Shown here: positions 1 to 5,353 of the stretch, piece by piece | How positions within the stretch are numbered: position 1 is the first letter of the stretch | How the letters are laid out: each line of letters begins with the position of its first letter | Assembly (NCBI GenBank): GCA_019307165.1 | Contig: JAFDKD010000375.1 | Span: forward strand, 1 to 7,088 | From: Deltaproteobacteria bacterium | GTDB lineage: Bacteria; Desulfobacterota; DSM-4660; Desulfatiglandales; Desulfatiglandaceae | Direction of reading: 5' to 3' | DNA length: 7,088 nt | Position numbers and translations under genes: made by a program | Notes under the pieces: generated by a model | The model's database searches: none | Told to the model about the DNA's origin: nothing | What the model saw: only the letters and a program-made list of their open reading frames with translations

Positions 1-2
1 GT

Positions 3-146
3 GAGAAGTGCAAGAAGGACTTTGAATTGGTCCTGACCATCAGGGAATACGAGAAACAAAAAAAGTTCCGTTGCCCCAAATGCAAGAGTACGAGGGTGAA
101 ACAGCAGATTTCGTCGTTTCAGGCGATAACATCCAAGAAAAGCTGA
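3..146 (+). CDS. FmdB-family zinc-ribbon protein, C-terminal 47 residues (5' end outside window)
   Basis: The reading frame is open from the window edge and ends at TGA 144-146. The visible 47 residues begin EKCKKDFEL, contain a CPKC pair at fragment residues 24-27 and end ISSFQAITSKKS. The layout is that of the small FmdB-type regulatory zinc ribbons: an N-terminal CxxC, of which only the second Cys (fragment residue 3) is visible here, about 20 residues with an FE.. motif, then CPxC and a short basic tail often carrying SxFxx. The missing N-terminus is expected to be only about 10 residues of the MPxYEFxC type. Family members are thought to bind one zinc; their biological role is poorly defined. 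It lies 91 bp upstream of another zinc-binding small protein on the same strand, so co-transcription is possible. Family assignment is fairly sure; function is not. Confidence 0.72.
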   Translation, partial: EKCKKDFELVLTIREYEKQKKFRCPKCKSTRVKQQISSFQAITSKKS

Positions 147-150
147 CGCA

Positions 151-209
151 GGAGCCCCGTCACTTATCGAGAAATCTCTGTTCTTGCTGAAAGACAGGGA
201 GGGGGCTCC
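151..209 (+). other. Inverted repeat closing a possible branched RNA structure upstream of the zinc-ribbon gene
   Basis: GGAGCCCC (151-158) is perfectly complementary to GGGGCTCC (202-209). Inside the 43-nt interval are a small hairpin, GAGA-AA-TCTC (about 169-178), and a weaker CTGT...ACAG pairing (about 179-198). Together they could form a three-way junction just upstream of the Shine-Dalgarno sequence at 222-230. No U-run follows, so it is not a standard terminator for the upstream gene. Whether it is a regulatory leader or a chance pairing cannot be told from one sequence. Confidence 0.3.
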
Positions 210-237
210 GCAAAATCTCAGAAGGAAAGGCAAAACC

Positions 238-639
238 ATGAAATGCCCGCATTGTGAAAAGGAGATTGCCGGGATAGCATGCCCGGAATGTTATGAGGAG
301 AGTCCGGAAGGGGCCGACTTCTGCATGAAGTGCGGGGCCTCGTTGGCAACGCCCGAACCCGGCGAAGGCGGTGGTGACGAATTCGATCTGCACAGCCGAA
401 TTCTTTGCCCTGATGGGACGTGTACGGGAATTATCGCTGACGGGAAATGCTCCGAGTGCGGCAAACCCTATCCTCCGGAGCCCGGAACGACAGAGGAGGC
501 ATCTGAGGAGACCGCCGAGGAGACCGCCGAGGAGACCGCGGAGGAGACTGCCGAGGAGACCGCGGAGGAGAGTGCGGAGGAGACTGCCGAGGAGACTGCC
601 GAGGAGGCGCCGGAAAAAAAGGCGCCGACCGATGTTTGA
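238..639 (+). CDS. Small Cys-rich zinc-ribbon protein with acidic (EETA)n tail, hypothetical
   Basis: The product has 133 residues and no catalytic domain I recognise. Residues 1-75 carry ten cysteines in five pairs: C3/C6, C15/C18, C29/C32 (FCMKCG, the usual end of a zinc-ribbon), C57/C62 and C71/C74 (CPDGTC...GKCSECGKP). This suggests at least two zinc-binding knuckles. Residues 86-125 are a low-complexity acidic tail of EETA units, followed by a short EKKAPTDV end. There is no signal peptide or membrane segment, so it is probably cytoplasmic. I chose ATG 238 because AAGGAAAGG (222-230) lies 7 nt upstream; a longer TTG start at 184 lacks such a site and would add a non-conserved stretch. 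The stop TGA overlaps the queD start by 8 nt, so the two are probably translationally coupled. The motif C-x4-C-x8-C-x2-CGKP is one I associate with deltaproteobacterial hypothetical proteins. Function is unknown; protein or nucleic-acid binding through the ribbons is inference. Confidence 0.8.
   Translation: MKCPHCEKEIAGIACPECYEESPEGADFCMKCGASLATPEPGEGGGDEFDLHSRILCPDGTCTGIIADGKCSECGKPYPPEPGTTEEASEETAEETAEETAEETAEETAEESAEETAEETAEEAPEKKAPTDV
493..612 (+). repeat. 12-bp coding tandem repeat (GAGGAGACYGCS), about 8 good units plus degenerate ends
   Basis: Within the zinc-ribbon gene a 12-bp unit, consensus GAGGAGACCGCC, recurs in register from 505 to 600 with only third-position changes and one ACC-to-AGT change (565-576). 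Degenerate units flank it at 493-504 (EEAS) and 601-612 (EEAP). It encodes (EETA)n. Being a multiple of three, copy-number changes keep the frame, so the tail length is expected to vary between relatives. Confidence 0.9.
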
Positions 640-1003
640 ACTTAAAATTCTCTCCCCGTTTGCCGCCGCGCACCAGCTTCGCGAATACGAAGGGGGGTGC
701 GAACAACTTCACGGGCATAACTGGAAAATTGAGGTCCGGGTGTGCGGCGAGGACCTGGAGGACAACGGGCTCCTGATCGACTTTCGGTTGATCAAAACAG
801 CAACGAAAACGGCCCTCGATTTGCTCGATCATAAATTCTTGAATGACCTGGATGCCTTCAAGACGATCAACCCTTCTTCGGAAAACATCGCCCGTTATAT
901 CGTTCACTTTCTTTCCCGTGAACTGAACTCGGAGCGGGGTCGGGTCAGCATGGTCACGGCCTGGGAGTCGGATACGGCCTGCGCGAGTTATACTGAAGGC
1001 TAG
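632..1003 (+). CDS. queD: 6-carboxy-5,6,7,8-tetrahydropterin synthase (QueD/PTPS family)
   Basis: QueD turns 7,8-dihydroneopterin triphosphate into 6-carboxytetrahydropterin, the second step of queuosine/7-deazaguanine synthesis, in the cytoplasm as a zinc enzyme. The 123-residue product is the normal family length. The three zinc ligands are visible as H14 (AAHQL) and H27/H29 (LHGHNW). The catalytic Cys is C23 (GGCEQLHGH), the Asp-His pair is D66-H67 (LLDHKFLND), and the pterin-anchoring Glu is E112 (TAWESDTA). LIDFRLIK (48-55) and PSSENIARY (81-89) are also typical. ATG 632 is the start that gives the standard N-terminus; the same frame is open back to 371 but encodes only Arg/Pro-rich antiframe of the repeat. 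The start overlaps the zinc-ribbon gene by 8 nt and has no strong Shine-Dalgarno close by, which fits coupling to that gene. No queC, queE or queF neighbour and no preQ1 riboswitch is seen here. Confidence 0.93.
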   Translation: MFELKILSPFAAAHQLREYEGGCEQLHGHNWKIEVRVCGEDLEDNGLLIDFRLIKTATKTALDLLDHKFLNDLDAFKTINPSSENIARYIVHFLSRELNSERGRVSMVTAWESDTACASYTEG

Positions 1004-1068
1004 AGGCTGTTAGAGGGCAATCATATGCTGGGTTATCCTATTTCCACGTCGCTGTGGCTTACGTAAAC

Positions 1069-1103
1069 GGCGCATGGCTCAAGGCGCAGGGCACAGGGTG
1101 TAA
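1069..1103. repeat. Degenerate heptamer tandem repeat (GGCNCAN-like)
   Basis: Five consecutive 7-bp units can be read in register: GGCGCAT, GGCTCAA, GGCGCAG, GGCACAG and GGTGTAA. The first four share GGC-N-CA. It is imperfect, but the constant 7-bp period matches the other intergenic repeats of this window. Confidence 0.6.
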
Positions 1104-1210
1104 GATCAAAAACAAAAAATTACTTTCATCTGCCTCGATCCGAACGGGGCGGTTTAATGAATATTTAGTGTTTTAGGGGTTTACTAAATGTGCCCAAATA
1201 TTCCTTAAAT

Positions 1211-1238
1211 CCGAAATCCGAAATCCGAAATCCGAAAT
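1211..1238. repeat. Perfect heptamer microsatellite (CCGAAAT)4
   Basis: Four perfect direct copies of CCGAAAT (1211-1217, 1218-1224, 1225-1231, 1232-1238), about 65 bp before the kdsB start. A partial copy, TTAAAT, precedes them. Two more units of the same heptamer occur at 4292-4305. Confidence 0.93.
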
Positions 1239-1302
1239 TACACCGCCTTGCATCAGGTATCTTTTTCCCTGCCTCCGGGTGCTTTGCGAGTCCGAAATAA
1301 AG

Positions 1303-2037
1303 ATGGCCATATTTGCATTCATTCCTGCGAGATTTCAGTCCTCCCGTTTTCCCGGGAAGCCCTTGGCGCCCATTGCCGGGAAACCCATGATACAGCATGT
1401 CTGGGAGCGGGCGGCTCGGTGCGAGGCGTTTACCCGGGTGGTCGTGGCTACGGACGACCAGCGGATTGCGGCGTGTGTGGAAGAATTCGGCGGTAAGGCC
1501 GTGATGACCGATGCGGCACACCGTTCGGGTACCGATCGGATCTGCGAGGCGGCGCTGAAAACCGGTGTTCGCGATGGAGATATCGTTGTTAATATACAGG
1601 GGGACCAGCCCCTTCTCGAGCCTACCATGATCACGGAACTGGTCGGCCCGCTTCTCGAGGACGACACGGTCCCCATGTCCACCCTCAAGTGGCGGATACG
1701 CGACAGTTCGGATATTGCCAATACCAACCATGTAAAGGTTGTCACGGATTTAAACGGGTTTGCGCTTTACTTCTCCCGCCACCCGATTCCCTTTTATCGA
1801 CAAAATGATACCGAAGAAATAGTCTTCAAGCATCTGGGGCTGTATGCCTATCGCATGGGGTTCCTGGTTCGATACACCCGTCTTCCGGAGGGACGTCTTG
1901 AATCCGCTGAAAAACTGGAGCAACTCCGGGCCCTGGAGAACGGATTCAAAATCAAAGTGACGGAAACATCCTGCAATTCGACTGAGGTGGACGTCCCCGA
2001 AGATATCCCTAAGGTGGAAAAACATCTTGTCGGTTAG
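1303..2037 (+). CDS. kdsB: 3-deoxy-manno-octulosonate cytidylyltransferase (CMP-KDO synthetase)
   Basis: KdsB couples KDO to CTP, giving CMP-KDO, the activated sugar added to lipid A in lipopolysaccharide synthesis; it is cytoplasmic. The product is 244 residues, the usual length. Visible family motifs: the nucleotide-binding N-terminus IPARFQSSRFPGKPL (7-21), RSGTDR (74-79), the metal/CTP-binding NIQGDQPL (97-104), KHLGLYAYR (176-184), ESAEKLEQLRALENG (200-214) and the C-terminal STEVDVPEDI (226-235). ATG 1303 places the conserved MAIFAFIPAR at the N-terminus; a GTG at 1279 would add eight residues without family support. The ribosome-binding site is weak. Its 3' end overlaps recJ by 11 nt, indicating an operon of kdsB and recJ. 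The gene implies a Gram-negative outer membrane. Confidence 0.95.
   Translation: MAIFAFIPARFQSSRFPGKPLAPIAGKPMIQHVWERAARCEAFTRVVVATDDQRIAACVEEFGGKAVMTDAAHRSGTDRICEAALKTGVRDGDIVVNIQGDQPLLEPTMITELVGPLLEDDTVPMSTLKWRIRDSSDIANTNHVKVVTDLNGFALYFSRHPIPFYRQNDTEEIVFKHLGLYAYRMGFLVRYTRLPEGRLESAEKLEQLRALENGFKIKVTETSCNSTEVDVPEDIPKVEKHLVG
2011..2017 (+). promoter_or_regulatory. Ribosome-binding site supporting the recJ TTG start
   Basis: AAGGTGG at 2011-2017, inside the kdsB 3' end, lies 9 nt before TTG 2027. It is the reason for choosing this non-ATG start for recJ; the frame has no ATG before the conserved RRWKLKPPSP segment. Confidence 0.5.
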
Positions 2038-3791
2038 GGCCCACCCCGTAAACTCCCAAAGGCGGTGGAAGTTGAAACCGCCTTCCCCGAGGGCCTCTCA
2101 ACTGGCCCTGGAAGCCGACCTGTCCATTCTGCAGGCTCAACTCATTCTCAACCGCGGGATATCCGATCCCCTGGCCGCCCGCCGTTTCGTTACCCCACGC
2201 CTTGCCGACCTTGCCGATCCCATGCTTTTTAAAGACATGGACCGGGCCCTGAAACTCATCCTGAATGCCATGGAAACAGGGCGGCGAATCGCCGTTTACG
2301 GAGACTACGATGCGGACGGGTTGACCGCGACCGCACTTCTGGTGAACTTTTTCAAGGACCTGGGCGTGCCGGTCATTCATTGGGTCCCCAATCGATTCAG
2401 GGATGGTTACGGTCTCAATGCCGTCGGTGTCGAAAAACTCGCGGCGGAAGGGACCGGCCTGATCATCACTGTGGATTGCGGCATTTCAGGCGAAATGGAA
2501 ATCGCCCTGGCCGGGCGGCTCGGGCTGGAGGTCGTGGTTACGGACCATCATCAGGTGCCCTCCGATTTCAACTCGCTCTGCCCGGTCATCAATCCGCTTC
2601 AGAAGGGTTGCGGATTTCCCTGCAAGCACCTTTCGGGCGTGGGCATCGCATTCTTTCTGGCCGTTGCCGTCAGGGGGGCTTTGCGGGAGCGCGGACGCTT
2701 TGGAAAGGATCGGCCGGCGCCCGATTTGAGATCTTACCTCGACCTGGTTGCCCTCGGCACCGTGGCGGACAGGGTCCCGCGTGATGGCCGGTTCCCGCTG
2801 GCTCGGCATAAAGGCCTTGATGGAAATATCGGGAGTAAGGGCGGCGCAAATATCGAGCGAGGACCTTGCGTTCCGACTGGGGCCCCACCTTAATGCGCGC
2901 GGCAGGATCAGCTATCCGGAAATCTGTATCGAAGTGTTGTGCACGGAAGAGAAAGATGCGGCCGTGCGAATGGCCCGGAAAATCGGCGCCGCCAACATGG
3001 AACGCCGGCAGATCGAACAATCCATCCTGGAGCAGATTGAAGGCATGTTCGCGGCCTCAGGCGGTGTGGGAGAGGCCCGCAGTCTGGTGGTTTCCGGAGA
3101 AGGTTGGTCCCAGGGCGTTTTGGGCATCGTCGCGTCCCGCCTGGTGGAGAAATACCACAGACCCGCGCTTGTCTTTACGACGAAAGACGGACATGCCATC
3201 GGATCGGGCAGAAGCATACACGGATTTAATCTATACGAGGCGCTCACCAGGATGGGAGGGCTTTTTGAAGGATTCGGCGGTCATGCCCATGCCGCCGGAA
3301 TTCGCATGAAGGCGGAAAACCTCGACAGGCTGAAACAAGACCTGGAAGACATTGCCGGGAAAACCCTGTCGGAGACGGACATGGCGCCCACCGTCCAGGT
3401 GGACGCCCAGGTATCGCTCAGAGATGTCGGTGTGGACATGGTGAAACAGATTTCGAGCCTGGCGCCTTTCGGGGAAGGCAATCCCGACCCGCGATTTCTG
3501 GCGCGTTCGGTTCGGGTGCTGGGCGCAAAGGTCGTGGGCGGGCGTCATCTGAAACTGAAACTGACGCAAGGCGAAAAAACCATGGAGGCCATCGGTTTCG
3601 GCATGGGAGAACGCTATCCCCTGCTGGACGAAACCGTGGACATGGTTTTTGTGCCGGAAACGAACCATTGGCAGGGCAGGGAACGGATTCAATTGAGGAT
3701 TATCGACCTTGAAAAGAGCAATCGAATGTCAAGGTTAATCCTTGAAGATCCGGGATGCCAACTCGATGTCCTCCGGGCAGAATATGAATAG
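2027..3791 (+). pseudogene. recJ: ssDNA-specific 5'-3' exonuclease RecJ, frameshifted with a small internal deletion
   Basis: RecJ degrades single-stranded DNA 5' to 3' in recombination and mismatch or base-excision repair. The 5' frame (2027 to about 2779) encodes residues 1-251 with RRWKLKPPSP near the N-terminus, DHH motif I DYDADG (93-98), D150 (ITVDCG), the signature DHH (173-175) and GTVAD (D248). The 3' frame (about 2778 to 3788) begins RVMAGSRWLGIKALMEIS and carries LGPHLNARGR, SGRS (3201-3215), the DHHA1 GGHAHAAG (3276-3299) and the OB-like C-terminus. The frames differ by +1. Relative to RecJ as I know it (E. coli: VADVVPLDANNRIL... then RIRAGKCRPGIKALLE), about 14 residues between VP and RVMAG are missing, so the lesion looks like a deletion of 3n+2 nt, roughly 41-44. 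As read, translation ends at TAA 2891-2893, giving a 288-residue product without DHHA1. Sequencing or assembly error is the main alternative. Everything else is intact, so the break is recent or artificial. Confidence 0.85.
2774..2798 (+). other. recJ frameshift junction
   Basis: The frame-one VP codons end at 2779 and the frame-two RVMAGS codons begin at 2778, so the switch falls within a few bases. A 6-bp direct repeat, TCCCGC, sits at 2775-2780 and 2793-2798 and could have helped slippage. No slippery heptamer such as X-XXY-YYZ is present, so programmed frameshifting is not supported. Confidence 0.6.
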
Positions 3792-4217
3792 GGATTTTTT
3801 CTCGTCCGGGAGTGCGGACCCGTATACGTAGCTGATGTTGATGCCTTCCTCGCCGAATTTCTGGGCCATCTGAGCCAGGGTGCCCGGTTGGTTGTCGATT
3901 TCAAGCGCGATGACCGGTATCATATCGAAAACGTAGCCTCCCCGGGAAAGGAGGTCTACGGCCTTGTCCGTTTCATCTACCAGCAGGCGCATGAGGGCAT
4001 GATTCGCCGAATCCTTTTGCATGGACCCGTAACTGGCGGCCGGTGCGATCCGTTTCAGCGATTTTCCCCTGGCCTTGAAAATTTCGCGCACGTATTCGGA
4101 GGCGTCCTGGATGGTCAGCGCATCGATGTTGACACCCGCATCCGAGAGCAGTGTGGCGAGTTTCCCCAATTCTCCGGGGGCGTTTACCAAAAAAAGCGAT
4201 ATTTCCGTTCTTACCAT
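3735..4217 (-). CDS. Two-ACT-domain (amino-acid-binding) protein
   Basis: The 160-residue product consists of two ACT folds and nothing else. ACT 1 starts EISLFLVNAPGELGKLATLL (5-24) with the usual D/N-x-PGxL turn and AGVNIDALTI (27-36). ACT 2 is VIALEIDNQPGTLAQMAQ (102-119) with EGINISYVYG (124-133). ACT domains bind small ligands, often amino acids, at dimer interfaces; stand-alone pairs are presumed regulators. Between strands 2 and 3 of the first domain sits a longer, basic segment (about 44-72, KARGKSLKR...YGSMQKDS). The start ATG is preceded by GGGAG (4225-4229) with 7 nt spacing. It is 197 bp downstream of hflC, separated by a likely terminator, so it probably has its own promoter, which I cannot locate. 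Its last 57 nt overlap the 3' end of recJ on the other strand. The ligand and partner are unknown. Confidence 0.85.
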   Translation of the reverse strand: MVRTEISLFLVNAPGELGKLATLLSDAGVNIDALTIQDASEYVREIFKARGKSLKRIAPAASYGSMQKDSANHALMRLLVDETDKAVDLLSRGGYVFDMIPVIALEIDNQPGTLAQMAQKFGEEGINISYVYGSALPDEKKSLFIFCPEDIELASRIFKD

Positions 4218-4291
4218 TTCCGTTCTCCCGCCTTTAAAAACCGATCACCTATGAATGAAAAAATTCCTTTGTAGAGGCTGACCCATAACCG

Positions 4292-4305
4292 CCGAAATCC
4301 GAAAA
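4292..4305. repeat. Two further copies of the CCGAAAT heptamer
   Basis: CCGAAAT (4292-4298) and CCGAAAA (4299-4305) lie directly against the hairpin at 4307-4338, so that on the minus strand the heptamers follow the terminator U-run. The sequence is the same unit as the (CCGAAAT)4 block at 1211-1238. Confidence 0.6.
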
Positions 4306-4338
4306 ACCCCTCCCCCTTGATGGCCGCGAGGGGAGGGG
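4302..4338 (-). terminator. Rho-independent terminator of hflK-hflC
   Basis: Read on the minus strand, CCCCTCCCC (4338-4330) pairs perfectly with GGGGAGGGG (4315-4307) over a 14-nt loop, and TTTTT (4306-4302) follows at once. A 9-bp GC-rich stem plus T5 is a classic intrinsic terminator. It lies about 77 nt after the hflC stop and about 85 nt before the ACT gene start, so it should separate the two units. Confidence 0.65.
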
Positions 4339-4387
4339 AATTGAGTTGTCGGACAGCCTTTGTGCGCGTATTTTTTATTCCATCTGC

Positions 4388-4416
4388 AAAGCCGGGTCCT
4401 GTGGGCCCGGATCTTT
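4388..4416 (-). terminator. Hairpin immediately after the hflC stop codon (possible first terminator or 3'-end stabiliser)
   Basis: CCGGGTCC (4392-4399) pairs with GGGCCCGG (4403-4410) over a three-base loop with one G-T pair. AAAG (4388-4391) and CTTT (4413-4416) extend it past a two-base bulge. On the minus strand it starts inside the hflC stop codon and is followed only by CTTTG, a poor U-run. It may therefore protect the 3' end rather than terminate; the stronger terminator lies further on at 4302-4338. Confidence 0.45.
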
Positions 4417-5353
4417 ACTCAGGATTGAACGTTTTGAGATATTTAAGGAACTCGGAATCGGTGGACATGACAAGGGTACTGTCATCGTTCAGAGCCTCCC
4501 TGTAAACCCTGAGCGTCTGGACGAAGGAGTAAAATTCCGGGTCCTTGGAATAGGCATCCGCATATATCTGTGTGGCCTCGGCATCGCCCTTTCCTTTGGT
4601 CTCCTGGGCCGTTCGATAGGCTTGAGACGTGATCCGCTTCAGATCCCTCTCCTGGTTACCTTCGATTTTCCGTGCCTCCCCCTGGCCTTCGGATCTGAAC
4701 TTTTCGGCAATTTGCCTTCTCTCGGCAATCATCCTCGCGTAGACCGATTGGCGCACCTCTTCTACATAATTGATTCGTTTGAGCTTGACGTCAATCAGTT
4801 GAATGCCGAATTCGGCAAGTTTAGGCTGGGCCTGTTCAAGGATGCCGCGGGTGATTTTTTCGCGGCCGGTGGTGATGTCTTGCAACACCCGCTCGTCCTG
4901 CACGCTTCCGATACCCACCTCATAAGTATCCAGCTTTCGATTGCTTCTCCTGACCGTTTCGATCAACGGATACGAGGTGATGAAGTTGCGGACGGAGGCA
5001 TCGATAATATCGTCCAGGCGGGCCAGGGCGCCGATGGTGTTGGTCACCGTCTGAAAAAACTTGAGGGGATCGACGATTTTCCATCGGGCAAAGGTATCGA
5101 CCCAGATAAAGGTCTTGTCCAGCGTGGGGACCTGCCCGGGGTCTCCGTCCCATGACAGCAGGTTCTTGGGGAAGTAATTGGCCTGCTGGATGATGGGGAT
5201 CTTGAAAAACAGGCCGGGACTGGTTTTGGGATCTCCAACGGCCCTTCCGAACTGGGTGACGACCACCTGTTCCGTCTCATCGACTATATAGGCGCCCGTA
5301 TAGAGGATAATGCCCAGTATTACCACCAACACAATCAGTGCTTTGGTTTTCAT
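4415..5353 (-). CDS. hflC: SPFH/prohibitin-family membrane protein HflC (FtsH modulator)
   Basis: With HflK, HflC forms a large membrane-anchored complex that encloses and modulates the AAA protease FtsH. The product has 312 residues (E. coli HflC 334). Residues 4-23 are the single N-terminal membrane anchor; the bulk faces the periplasm. The SPFH domain covers about 24-215, with VDETEQVVVTQFGR (24-37) at its start and VDTFARWKIVDPLKFF (85-100) following. The family signature YARMIAERRQIAEKFRSEG (205-223) leads into a charged helix, followed by GDAEATQIYADAY (256-268), DPEFYSFVQTLRVYREAL (271-288) and STLVMSTDSEFLKYL (292-306). The start ATG shares one base with the hflK stop (TAATG), and GGGGGAGG (5360-5367) lies 6 nt upstream within the last hflK codons, so the pair is translationally coupled. 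Stop is TAA (4417-4415). Confidence 0.96.
   Translation of the reverse strand: MKTKALIVLVVILGIILYTGAYIVDETEQVVVTQFGRAVGDPKTSPGLFFKIPIIQQANYFPKNLLSWDGDPGQVPTLDKTFIWVDTFARWKIVDPLKFFQTVTNTIGALARLDDIIDASVRNFITSYPLIETVRRSNRKLDTYEVGIGSVQDERVLQDITTGREKITRGILEQAQPKLAEFGIQLIDVKLKRINYVEEVRQSVYARMIAERRQIAEKFRSEGQGEARKIEGNQERDLKRITSQAYRTAQETKGKGDAEATQIYADAYSKDPEFYSFVQTLRVYREALNDDSTLVMSTDSEFLKYLKTFNPE

Larger units (their letters stand above)
1004..1302. other. Gene-free 299-bp spacer between queD and kdsB
   Basis: I see no credible gene here on either strand. The stretch holds a degenerate heptamer block (1069-1103), an AT-rich region able to form alternative stems (1160-1202) and four perfect copies of CCGAAAT (1211-1238). 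No clear terminator for queD and no consensus promoter for kdsB stands out. A kdsB promoter must still be expected somewhere between about 1110 and 1290. Confidence 0.6.

Noticed and set aside
371..631. Arg/Pro-rich reading frame continuous with queD upstream of ATG 632, giving a 210-residue form
   Set aside because: The upstream part is the antiframe of the 12-bp repeat and zinc-ribbon gene; the QueD family begins at MFELKILSPF.
431..907. Minus-strand open frame rich in Ser/Pro/Arg across the EETA repeat and queD
   Set aside because: Product is a complement of the repeat with no family likeness; queD on the plus strand has all catalytic residues.
1211..1238. CCGAAAT array as a CRISPR or integrase attachment site
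   Set aside because: Units are 7 bp with no spacers, and no cas, integrase or tRNA gene is nearby.
1165..1745. Minus-strand frames over the 5' half of kdsB
   Set aside because: Shadows of kdsB without family features.
2748..3791. 3' part of recJ as an independent functional gene
   Set aside because: It begins inside the RecJ linker, lacks the DHH catalytic motifs, has no clear ribosome site, and its first residues before RVMAG do not match the family.
4346..5155. 269-codon plus-strand frame antisense to hflC
   Set aside because: Shadow of the hflC codon pattern; hflC itself is a full-length, motif-complete gene.
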